A DNA stretch of 7,686 nucleotides from Clostridiales bacterium. GTDB taxonomy: Bacteria; Bacillota; Clostridia; Peptostreptococcales; Anaerovoracaceae. The notes beneath the pieces were generated by a model. That model did no database searches and was not told the DNA's origin. It was given only the letters and a program-made list of their open reading frames with translations. The stretch's first letter is position 1. Each line of letters begins with the position of its first letter. The translations under genes were made by a program, and so were the position numbers. The stretch lies in NCBI GenBank assembly GCA_012515135.1, contig JAAYYX010000137.1:1-7686 (forward strand). Direction: 5' to 3'. This document shows positions 1 to 6,328 of this stretch, piece after piece.

Positions 1-232
1 ACCCGGAGATTTCATAATGCTGCCGAATGTTGGCGGGCGAAAGAAAATACAGGATCTTTTTGTGGATATGAAAGTCAGGGAAGATCAAAGGGAAAGGGTG
101 TATATGGCTGCGATAAATGATGAGATCCTTTGGATCCCCGGGGGAATAACAAAAGCCCGGTACTCAGGAAATTTCAAGATAAACGAAGACACAAAAAGGG
201 TCCTTGTACTTGAAATACATGGTTCTCTATGA
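1..232 (+). CDS. tilS: tRNA(Ile)-lysidine synthase, C-terminal fragment (cut by window edge)
   Basis: TilS attaches lysine to C34 of the AUA-reading tRNA-Ile in the cytoplasm, using ATP. Only the last 76 or so codons are visible. The frame is open from base 2 and begins PGDFIMLPNVGGRKKIQDLF, so the ATG at 17 is internal and not a start. The pattern PGD...GGRKK.QDLF.D.KV....R, then an ILWIPGG strand and a final TKRVLVLEI strand, matches the C-terminal substrate-binding domain of TilS. The catalytic PP-loop N-type ATPase domain lies to the left, outside the window. The TGA stop at 230-232 forms part of the extended -10 of the ftsH promoter. In many Bacillota hpt lies between tilS and ftsH; here it does not. 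The identification rests on the C-terminal domain and on the ftsH neighbourhood. Confidence 0.85.
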   Translation, partial: PGDFIMLPNVGGRKKIQDLFVDMKVREDQRERVYMAAINDEILWIPGGITKARYSGNFKINEDTKRVLVLEIHGSL

Positions 233-238
233 TAAAAT
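210..238 (+). promoter_or_regulatory. Predicted sigma-A promoter for ftsH, overlapping the tilS stop codon
   Basis: A -35 element TTGAAA (210-215) is separated by exactly 17 bases from a -10 element TAAAAT (233-238). The TG at 230-231, one base upstream of the -10, makes it an extended -10, and these bases belong to the tilS TGA stop. Transcription would start near 245 and give a leader of about 64 nt before ftsH. The match to consensus is seen directly; activity is inferred. It suggests that ftsH can be transcribed independently of tilS. Confidence 0.65.
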
Positions 239-257
239 TACAAAATAAATTTTGGTT

Positions 258-283
258 TTTCATACAAATTTGTTGGTATGAAA
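258..283 (+). promoter_or_regulatory. Inverted repeat in the ftsH leader (operator or hairpin)
   Basis: TTTCATAC (258-265) and GTATGAAA (276-283) are perfect 8-base inverted arms around a 10-base spacer. The repeat lies just downstream of the predicted ftsH transcription start and ends 10 bases before the ribosome binding site. It could be a repressor operator or an mRNA hairpin. It does not match CIRCE (TTAGCACTC-N9-GAGTGCTAA) or the CtsR direct-repeat site. No U-run follows, so it is not an intrinsic terminator. Confidence 0.4.
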
Positions 284-293
284 CAATAAATCT

Positions 294-300
294 AAAGGAG
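294..300 (+). promoter_or_regulatory. Ribosome binding site that fixes the TTG start of ftsH
   Basis: AAAGGAG lies 8 bases upstream of the TTG at 309. The next in-frame ATG falls at codon 21, inside the first membrane helix, and has no such site, so the TTG is chosen as the start. Confidence 0.85.
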
Positions 301-308
301 AGAAAAGA

Positions 309-2462
309 TTGAAAAAGCTTTCGAGAAACATAGGCATATATTTGATAATTTTTGGACTTGTGCTGGCAATGGCCTGGTTTTATAACAAATCACCCGGCGA
401 AGAGGCAAAGGATATTTCTTTTTCAAAGTTCACCCAGTATGTGAGCCAGGAGAAAGTAGAAAAACTTTATATCGATGAGAACGATATGGCTCTGACGGCC
501 ACCCTTACAAACGGGGAACAGGTAAAAAGCGTTGCATCATCCCTTGTTGAGGTCGACTGGCTCAACAGGACATATATCTATAAGCAAATGGAAGAAGGAA
601 AGGTGACTTTGACCAATGCACCTCCAAAGGTGACTCCCTGGTATATATCCATGCTGCCCACGGTCATCATGATAATCGTGATAGTTTTCTTCTGGTTTAT
701 GATAATGAATCAGCAGGGAGGCGGGGGCAAAGCCATGTCCTTTGGAAAGAGCAGGGCAAAACTCCAAAAAGACAGCGATCTCAGAAAACTCACATTCAAG
801 GATGTGGCAGGTCTTGATGAAGAAAAAGAAGAACTGCAGGAAATAGTTGACTTTCTGAAAAATCCCAAGAAATACAATAACCTGGGGGCAAGGATCCCGA
901 AAGGAATACTTTTGGTGGGTCCTCCGGGAACAGGTAAGACATATATTTCAAAGGCGGCCGCAGGAGAAGCCGGCGTGCCTTTCTTCACCATAAGCGGATC
1001 TGATTTCGTGGAAATGTTCGTTGGTGTGGGGGCATCAAGAGTAAGAGATCTTTTTGAGCAGGCAAAAAAGAATTCGCCCTGCATTATCTTTATAGATGAA
1101 ATAGATGCAGTGGGACGCAAAAGAGGAGCGGGCCTGGGCGGCGGTCATGACGAGAGAGAGCAGACCCTTAACCAGCTCCTTGTAGAGATGGACGGATTTG
1201 CTGAGAACACGGGGATAATAATACTGGCAGCCACAAACAGGCCTGACATATTAGATTCTGCCCTGCTTAGACCCGGACGTTTTGACAGGCAGATAGTAAT
1301 AGGAGTGCCCGATGTAAAGGCAAGAGAAGAAATATTCAAGGTCCATGCCAGGAACAAACCTTTGGCGGAAGGTGTGGAGCCCAAAGTACTGGCAAGAAGA
1401 ACTCCGGGATTCACCCCCGCCGACATAGAGAACATGCTGAACGAAGCTGCCCTTCTTACAGCCAGAAGAAACGGCCGCAAGATCCGTATGGACGAGGTTG
1501 AAGAAGCCATAACAAAGGTAATAGCCGGACCGGAGAAAAAGAGCAGAGTGATCAGCGATGAAGAGAGAAGGCTCACTGCTTTCCATGAAGCGGGACATGC
1601 CATTGTTGCTGCATCACTGCCTCAAAGCGATCCCGTTCATCAGATAACCATAGTTCCCAGAGGAAGGGCCGGCGGATTCACAATGGTACTGCCAAAAGAG
1701 GACAGGTATTACGGAACAAAAACCGATATGGAGGGACAGATAGTCCACCTTCTCGGCGGACGGGTGGCAGAGAAGCTGACTTTGGATGATATCAGCACCG
1801 GAGCCAGCAACGATATAATGAGAGCCACTGAAATCGCCAAGGATATGGTAACTAAATACGGATTCAGTTCCAAGCTGGGACCTGTGAATTACAGTTCGTC
1901 CGATGAGGTTTTCCTGGGGAAAGATTTTTCCACCAGACAGAATTATTCAGAAGAAACGGCTTCGGAAATAGATGAAGAAATAAAGCTGATAATAGAAACG
2001 GCCTTTACAAGGGCAGAGGAGATATTAAAGAAGCATAAGAAACAGCTGAAGTCTGTGGCTGATGCCCTTCTTGAGCTGGAGACCCTGGACGGAGACCAGT
2101 TCACAGAGCTTTACAAAGGGAAAATAACGGCTAAAAAACTGGCTCAGAGAGTAAGGGAAGAAGAGGAGCACATCGAGAGGGCAAACGAAAAAGAGGCCCG
2201 TGAGATGAGAGAGCTTATCGCCAAACAGGAAGAAGAAGAAAAAGAAAAACTGGATGAGAACGGGATACCTCTTCTGGCCGATGAAGAACTGCCATCTGAA
2301 GAGGAACTGGCCGTTTATGACGGAGATTATTTGAATGATGACGAAGAGGAAGACTCCGGTGAAGGCGGAGACGAAGATACCGCCGAAGGCTCCGCAAGCA
2401 AACAGACCCGGAAGAGCAAAGTAAAGGCCGGCACTTCCAAAAATAGGGGATCCGAAAAATAA
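309..2462 (+). CDS. ftsH: ATP-dependent membrane zinc metalloprotease FtsH
   Basis: FtsH is a hexameric inner-membrane AAA+ protease that extracts and degrades misfolded membrane proteins and short-lived regulators. The 717-residue product has TM1 near residues 9-25, an extracytoplasmic domain (about 30-110) and TM2 (about 113-133). The AAA+ module has Walker A GPPGTGKT at 204-211 (K210), Walker B IIFIDEID at 259-266 (D263/E264), and a second region of homology ending RPGRFDR with arginine fingers R321 and R324. The zinc site is HEAGH at 426-430, with the third ligand D502 in STGASND. All catalytic residues are present. After Walker A the sequence reads YISKAAAGEA instead of the usual LLAKAVAGEA. 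Residues 617-717 form a highly charged tail: Glu-rich helix, acidic stretch, then a Lys/Arg-rich end. Most FtsH proteins are 600-650 residues, so the tail is an extension. The TTG start has a good ribosome binding site. The stop is 17 bases before the PucR-family gene. Confidence 0.98.
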   Translation: MKKLSRNIGIYLIIFGLVLAMAWFYNKSPGEEAKDISFSKFTQYVSQEKVEKLYIDENDMALTATLTNGEQVKSVASSLVEVDWLNRTYIYKQMEEGKVTLTNAPPKVTPWYISMLPTVIMIIVIVFFWFMIMNQQGGGGKAMSFGKSRAKLQKDSDLRKLTFKDVAGLDEEKEELQEIVDFLKNPKKYNNLGARIPKGILLVGPPGTGKTYISKAAAGEAGVPFFTISGSDFVEMFVGVGASRVRDLFEQAKKNSPCIIFIDEIDAVGRKRGAGLGGGHDEREQTLNQLLVEMDGFAENTGIIILAATNRPDILDSALLRPGRFDRQIVIGVPDVKAREEIFKVHARNKPLAEGVEPKVLARRTPGFTPADIENMLNEAALLTARRNGRKIRMDEVEEAITKVIAGPEKKSRVISDEERRLTAFHEAGHAIVAASLPQSDPVHQITIVPRGRAGGFTMVLPKEDRYYGTKTDMEGQIVHLLGGRVAEKLTLDDISTGASNDIMRATEIAKDMVTKYGFSSKLGPVNYSSSDEVFLGKDFSTRQNYSEETASEIDEEIKLIIETAFTRAEEILKKHKKQLKSVADALLELETLDGDQFTELYKGKITAKKLAQRVREEEEHIERANEKEAREMRELIAKQEEEEKEKLDENGIPLLADEELPSEEELAVYDGDYLNDDEEEDSGEGGDEDTAEGSASKQTRKSKVKAGTSKNRGSEK

Positions 2463-2479
2463 ACCCGGAAGGAAAACAA

Positions 2480-4045
2480 ATGAAGGTAACAGTTAAAGAC
2501 TTCTTTGAACTGGCTGCTTTTGCGGACGCAAAGGTGCTGGCCGGCGAAAAGAATCTGGAAAATCCGGTCAAAAAAGTTTCTGTACTTGAGGCCACCGGCA
2601 GGGAAGACGTGGCTCGTTATTGTTCTGCAAAAAACCAGATGATGCTGACATCGTTTTTCGGGATACAGGACGATGCAAAAGCCCAGGCCGAAGTAATAAA
2701 AGCCTTGGCTGAAGGCGGGAACACCGCACTGGTTGTTTTTCATGTGGGAGAAGTAGTAAAAAGAATATTGCCGGAGGTCATAGAAGCCGCAGAAAAGGCG
2801 GGACTGCCCCTGATAGCCATGAGTGAAAAATCCAAATTCGATATGGGCGATGTTATAAACGAGACCATGAGCAAGCTTTTTTACGGTGAAAGCAGCAGTT
2901 TCGGGAACGATCTTATCAACAATACAATTTTCCATTTACTGAATTTTGAAAAGTACAACAGCTTCCAGTCAGCCATAAGAGCTGCCGCTTTGAACAATGA
3001 TTTTCAGCTGATACTGCTGTCAGAAGATTTCAACCCCATATTTTATGTGGAAACCAGACATAAAACTACAATAGACGAAGCCATTCGCCTTGGCAGGGAG
3101 AAGGAAGTCGAAAAGCAGTCCACCGTCTACACCATGATCGATGTGAACGGCGTGCTTACATACTGGGGCCCCGTCAGCATAAAGGATTCTAAATACTTTA
3201 TGTTCATCGTTGATAATGAGGACTCATATTCAAAAGCGGAAATAACAAAACTGGCAGAGATAATCGAACTTGCCATGGGGATGTGGAAGTACACCCCGGA
3301 AAGAGATGCAAAGGCGGAATTTATAAAAGCCCTGCGCAGGGGCAACAAAAGTCTTGCATACACCCTCAAAGAAGAAGCGGGAATAGATGGGGAAGAAATA
3401 AGGAGCGTATTTTTTGCAAGGAGCATCGAGAACAATGAAGCTTCGGCACACATGGCGGAATTCGAGAAAAATGAAGGGCTCAAGATCCTTACCATAAACG
3501 AGGGGGATGAAACCTACGGGATAATAATAGGCCCTCAAAAAGAGGGAAATCCATGTACAAATCTTTACAATACCATCAAGACGGACAAGAGGGTCAGGAT
3601 TTTCCACGTGACCGGAATCGACGGAACCGAAGGGGCTGCAGACGCATATAAGCTCATAGGTGAGACCTGGTCCTTCGTACAGAGCGTGTTTCCCTACAAA
3701 AGAGTCTTCACGAAATATGAGCTGGTGCTTGTCAGCAACTGCATCAATATACAGCTGCAGGGGGGATACATAAAAAAGAATTATCTGGAACTTTTGGAAG
3801 TCTTCAAACAGATGGGGGAAAACAAAGGCAAACAGCTGTTGGATACCCTTGAGACATTTGTTCTGGATGCCGGTATGAACAGCGGAAAAACTGCTGATTT
3901 CATGGACATACACACAAACACAGTGCAATATAGACTAAAAAAAATCAATGAGCTTTTGGGAGTGGAGATCACAGGTAACAGGGTGATCCCCGGACTTACC
4001 ATCGCCCTGGCATTAAAGAGGCTGGAAAGGGTGGTTTCAAAATAG
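2480..4045 (+). CDS. PucR-family transcriptional regulator
   Basis: This is a cytoplasmic DNA-binding regulator of 521 residues, the usual size for the family. Residues 1 to about 120 resemble the PucR N-terminal ligand-sensing domain (VKDFFELAAFADAKVLAGEK, then NPVKKVSVLEA). The middle (about 150-410) is divergent and probably includes the GGDEF-like domain found in this family. The C-terminal helix-turn-helix is clear: LLDTLETFVLDAGMNSGKTA from 453, then IHTNTVQYRLKKINELLG at 477-494, the PucR C-terminal signature. The ATG start has a GGAAGGA site 6 bases upstream. The gene follows ftsH by 17 bases and is probably cotranscribed. Family members control catabolic genes for purines, amino acids, GABA and others, so the effector cannot be read from sequence. 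The next operon encodes an acyl-CoA decarboxylase with an operator-like palindrome, a plausible target by position only. Confidence 0.9.
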   Translation: MKVTVKDFFELAAFADAKVLAGEKNLENPVKKVSVLEATGREDVARYCSAKNQMMLTSFFGIQDDAKAQAEVIKALAEGGNTALVVFHVGEVVKRILPEVIEAAEKAGLPLIAMSEKSKFDMGDVINETMSKLFYGESSSFGNDLINNTIFHLLNFEKYNSFQSAIRAAALNNDFQLILLSEDFNPIFYVETRHKTTIDEAIRLGREKEVEKQSTVYTMIDVNGVLTYWGPVSIKDSKYFMFIVDNEDSYSKAEITKLAEIIELAMGMWKYTPERDAKAEFIKALRRGNKSLAYTLKEEAGIDGEEIRSVFFARSIENNEASAHMAEFEKNEGLKILTINEGDETYGIIIGPQKEGNPCTNLYNTIKTDKRVRIFHVTGIDGTEGAADAYKLIGETWSFVQSVFPYKRVFTKYELVLVSNCINIQLQGGYIKKNYLELLEVFKQMGENKGKQLLDTLETFVLDAGMNSGKTADFMDIHTNTVQYRLKKINELLGVEITGNRVIPGLTIALALKRLERVVSK

Positions 4046-4053
4046 TATAAAAC

Positions 4054-4086
4054 CTGATTTGAGACAATCAAATAAAGCAGTTTTTT
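4054..4086 (+). terminator. Weak candidate intrinsic terminator after the pucR-like gene
   Basis: ATTTGA (4057-4062) pairs with TCAAAT (4068-4073) across a GACAA loop. CTG (4054-4056) can add three pairs with CAG (4078-4080) if AAAG (4074-4077) bulges out. Six T residues follow immediately (4081-4086). The stem is AT-rich and interrupted, so termination could be partial. It is the only candidate between this gene and the decarboxylase operon. Confidence 0.35.
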
Positions 4087-4129
4087 AGAGGTTTATTGCT
4101 GTTAAAATTTTGGCAAAGAATAATGTATA

Positions 4130-4146
4130 CAAGGAAATTTTCCTTG
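4130..4146 (+). promoter_or_regulatory. Perfect 17-bp palindrome, probable operator of the mmd operon
   Basis: CAAGGAAATTTTCCTTG is an exact inverted repeat: 8-base arms CAAGGAAA/TTTCCTTG around one central T. The tight centre is typical of a site bound by a homodimeric regulator and poor for an RNA hairpin. Its last three bases overlap the -35 of the predicted mmdA promoter, a position suited to repression or to activation just upstream of -35. The cognate protein is unknown. The PucR-family protein encoded immediately upstream is one candidate. Confidence 0.5.
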
Positions 4147-4172
4147 AAAAATCAAAATAAGTGAGTTATAGT
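4144..4172 (+). promoter_or_regulatory. Predicted sigma-A promoter of the mmdADC operon
   Basis: A -35 element TTGAAA (4144-4149) and a -10 element TATAGT (4167-4172) are separated by 17 bases. Each differs from consensus at one position. Transcription would start near 4179, leaving a leader of about 105 nt before mmdA. The -35 overlaps the right edge of the 4130-4146 palindrome, so the promoter is probably regulated. Confidence 0.6.
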
Positions 4173-4211
4173 ATGAGTGGTGCGTTTTGCCGAGTATTTT
4201 GTTGTGAAATC

Positions 4212-4266
4212 AATAATGAGGCACCTGTCAAAGCGTTGAAATATTAATAAATAACCCCATTATTTA
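4212..4266 (+). promoter_or_regulatory. mmdA leader with two mutually exclusive hairpins next to the ribosome binding site
   Basis: AATAATGAGG (4212-4221) can pair with CCCCATTATT (4255-4264) with one mismatch across a 33-base loop. Alternatively TAAATAA (4248-4254) can pair with TTATTTA (4260-4266) across a CCCCA loop. Both use bases 4260-4264, so they compete. The structures end 2-4 bases before the AAGGAGG at 4269-4275. The stems are AU-rich and probably weak. I recognise no known riboswitch class. Confidence 0.25.
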
Positions 4267-4283
4267 CTAAGGAGGAAACATAA

Positions 4284-5831
4284 ATGGACAAGCTTGAACA
4301 ACTTCGCGGATTCAAAGCTGAAATTGCCCGGGGCGGAGGAGAAAAAAAGATAGAAGGTCAGCATGCAAAAGGCAAACTGACGGCCAGAGAAAGACTGGAT
4401 ATTCTTTTCGACAAAGACAGTTTTGTTGAAATAGACACTTTTGTTTCTCACAGATGTCCTAATTTCGATATGCCCGAGAAAAAATTCCACGGTGACGGTG
4501 TTGTTACAGGATACGGCACAGTAGACGGCAGACTGGTATTTGCATTTGCACAGGATTTTACAGTTATCGGAGGATCTTTGGGCGAATATCATGCCGAGAA
4601 GATCGTTAAGGTACAGGGAATGGCCCTTAAAATGGGAGCTCCCATAGTAGGACTCAATGATTCGGGCGGAGCAAGAGTTGAAGAAGGAGTAAATGCTCTT
4701 TCCGGTTTTGCAAAGATATTCAAAAATAACACTATATCATCGGGCGTTATCCCTCAGATATCAGTAATAATGGGACCATGTGCCGGCGGAGCTGTTTATT
4801 CACCGGCAATAACTGATTTTATATTCATGGTGGATAAGACAAGTCAGATGTTCATAACAGGTCCCCAGGTAATAAAGACAGTTACAGGCGAAGAGGTTTC
4901 AGCGGAAGACCTGGGCGGAGCTCTTTCCAATAATACAAAGAGCGGCAATGCTCATTTCATGGGTAGCAATGACGAGGAAACGCTTATGAAGGTAAAAGAG
5001 CTTTTGAGCTACTTCCCTTCCAACAATATGGAAACTCCTCCTGTTTATCCATCTAATGATGATCCGAACAGGCTTATACCGGAATTCAATACAATAATCC
5101 CTGATAATCCCAACAAGGCATACGATATGTATGAAATAATAAAGGGACTGGCAGATGATGGGGTCATCCTTGATGTTGCCAAGCATTTTGCAAAAAACAT
5201 AATCACATGCTTCATAAGAATGGATGGACAGACGGTAGGTGTAATAGCAAACCAGCCTCGTCATGAAGCCGGATGCCTTGGCATAAATGCTTCGGACAAA
5301 GCCGCAAGATTCGTAAGAAGATGTGACGCATTCAATATCCCCATGCTGACTCTTGAAGATGTTCCCGGGTTCCTGCCCGGCACCGATCAGGAGTGGGGAG
5401 GCATAATAAGACACGGAGCCAAACTTCTTTATGCATATTGTGAAGCAACAGTTCCCATGGTAACTATGATATTAAGAAAAGCATACGGCGGAGCATATAT
5501 TGGAATGTGCAACAAGGAACTGGGATCGGATATGGTACTGGCCTGGCCGACTGCACAGGTGGCTGTAATGGGAGCTTCAGGAGCAGCAAACATCATTTCC
5601 TCAGTCAAAAAAGAGATAAAGGAATCCGATGATCCCGTGGCCAAAACAAAAGAAAAAATCGAAGAATACGAAGAGAAATTCAACAACCCGTACAGAGCAG
5701 CTGAAATGGGTTATGTAGATGATGTTATAGAACCGGCAACTGCAAGGAAGAGGGTAATAAGTGCATTTGATATGCTTGCTACCAAGAAGAGTTCTCTGCC
5801 TTCCAAGAAGCACGGCAACATTCCACTGTAA
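4284..5831 (+). CDS. mmdA: Biotin-dependent acyl-CoA decarboxylase, carboxyltransferase (alpha) subunit; probable methylmalonyl-CoA decarboxylase MmdA
   Basis: This subunit would transfer the carboxyl group from an acyl-CoA, most likely (S)-methylmalonyl-CoA, to biotin on the carrier protein. The 515-residue product has the twin crotonase-like halves of the carboxyltransferase family. The N-terminal half shows KGKLTARERLDILFD, GGSLGEYHAEKI, DSGGAR at 126-131 and AGGAVYSP at 167-174. The C-terminal half shows VPGFLPGT at 360-367, AYGGAYIGM at 400-408 and GASGAANII. Gly-rich loops in each half form the oxyanion holes. The length fits MmdA and propionyl-CoA carboxylase beta (about 510-520) better than glutaconyl-CoA decarboxylase alpha (about 590). 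The OadG-type gene 15 bases downstream points to a membrane decarboxylase, not a soluble carboxylase. The start has AAGGAGG (4269-4275) at 8-base spacing. The exact acyl-CoA substrate is inferred. Confidence 0.88.
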   Translation: MDKLEQLRGFKAEIARGGGEKKIEGQHAKGKLTARERLDILFDKDSFVEIDTFVSHRCPNFDMPEKKFHGDGVVTGYGTVDGRLVFAFAQDFTVIGGSLGEYHAEKIVKVQGMALKMGAPIVGLNDSGGARVEEGVNALSGFAKIFKNNTISSGVIPQISVIMGPCAGGAVYSPAITDFIFMVDKTSQMFITGPQVIKTVTGEEVSAEDLGGALSNNTKSGNAHFMGSNDEETLMKVKELLSYFPSNNMETPPVYPSNDDPNRLIPEFNTIIPDNPNKAYDMYEIIKGLADDGVILDVAKHFAKNIITCFIRMDGQTVGVIANQPRHEAGCLGINASDKAARFVRRCDAFNIPMLTLEDVPGFLPGTDQEWGGIIRHGAKLLYAYCEATVPMVTMILRKAYGGAYIGMCNKELGSDMVLAWPTAQVAVMGASGAANIISSVKKEIKESDDPVAKTKEKIEEYEEKFNNPYRAAEMGYVDDVIEPATARKRVISAFDMLATKKSSLPSKKHGNIPL

Positions 5832-5846
5832 ACGGAGGTGTACTGA

Positions 5847-6275
5847 ATGAGTTTAATGGAAATTTTTGCAGACCCCTCCAAGATAGATTCCCTGTCTTTT
5901 GGAGAAAAGATGGTGGGAAGCGGTGTTACCATGATGATGGGAATGGGTATAACTTTTACTATACTTATACTTCTTTGGGGATGCATAGCTGTTATGGGCC
6001 TGTTAATGAAAAAAGTTTTAAGAAAGCCAGCAGAAGCCGTAAAAGAACCGGCACCGGCAAAGAAACAGACCGCTCCGCTCCCGGTGGTATCCGCATCTTC
6101 CGGGGACATGCCTCAGAATGAGCTTATCGCGGTGATCGCGGCGGCCGTTTCCGCAGCTGAAGGAAAAGCTTTAGAAGACGGACTGGTTATAAGGAAGATA
6201 CAAAGGATGGCCGGGCCTTCCACTCCCTGGCACAAAGCCGGACAAATGGAGTGTATAGACAGCAGAAGAGTGTAA
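5847..6275 (+). CDS. mmdD: OadG-family Na+-pumping decarboxylase small subunit (MmdD-like)
   Basis: This is the small subunit that anchors a biotin-dependent decarboxylase to the cytoplasmic membrane and stabilises the complex. The 142-residue product has one strong membrane helix at about 27-54 (GVTMMMGMG, then ITFTILILLWGCIAVMGLLM), followed by KK. A Lys/Pro/Ala linker (about 58-80) leads to a C-terminal segment with ELIAVIAAAVSAAEG, VIRKI, TPWHKAGQMECIDSRR. That ending (G..W...G....DSR) is characteristic of OadG/MmdD proteins and binds the carboxyltransferase in the known complexes. The start has GGAGGTG (5834-5840) 6 bases upstream, and the gene lies 15 bases after mmdA, so the two are cotranscribed. 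OadG-like proteins occur in oxaloacetate, methylmalonyl-CoA and glutaconyl-CoA systems. The neighbouring acyl-CoA carboxyltransferase argues for the MmdD role. Confidence 0.85.
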   Translation: MSLMEIFADPSKIDSLSFGEKMVGSGVTMMMGMGITFTILILLWGCIAVMGLLMKKVLRKPAEAVKEPAPAKKQTAPLPVVSASSGDMPQNELIAVIAAAVSAAEGKALEDGLVIRKIQRMAGPSTPWHKAGQMECIDSRRV

Positions 6276-6313
6276 AGTGTGATATAAATCGAAGAAATCT
6301 TATATATTGCGAA

Positions 6314-6320
6314 AAGGAGA
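6314..6320 (+). promoter_or_regulatory. Ribosome binding site that fixes the mmdC start
   Basis: AAGGAGA lies 8 bases before the ATG at 6329. An in-frame upstream ATG at 6251 would place 26 non-conserved residues before the standard carrier start and would overlap the end of mmdD, so 6329 is preferred. Confidence 0.85.
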
Positions 6321-6328
6321 AAGAATTA

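Noticed and set aside
710..1603. Minus-strand open frames opposite ftsH
   Set aside because: Ser/Pro/Leu-rich translations with no domain; shadows of the strongly conserved ftsH coding frame.
3230..3928. Minus-strand open frame of 232 codons opposite the PucR-family gene
   Set aside because: It has no family resemblance and no proper start context, and it lies wholly inside a clear gene on the other strand.
4134..4152. CodY-like box (AATTTTC...GAAAA) near the mmdA promoter
   Set aside because: The two halves are separated by three bases instead of the single base of the CodY consensus. The perfect palindrome 4130-4146 explains the symmetry better.
4284..5831. Glutaconyl-CoA decarboxylase alpha subunit
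   Set aside because: That subunit is usually about 590 residues with a divergent sequence; 515 residues and the motif set fit the MmdA/PccB group better.
6282..6305. ATATAA/TTATAT inverted repeat between mmdD and mmdC
   Set aside because: Six A-T pairs over a 12-base loop in an AT-rich gap are expected by chance, with no terminator or site features.
6251..6328. Upstream ATG start for mmdC, adding 26 residues
   Set aside because: The ATG at 6329 has a correctly spaced AAGGAGA and gives the standard MKQYNIKVNG carrier start. The upstream extension is not conserved-looking and overlaps mmdD.
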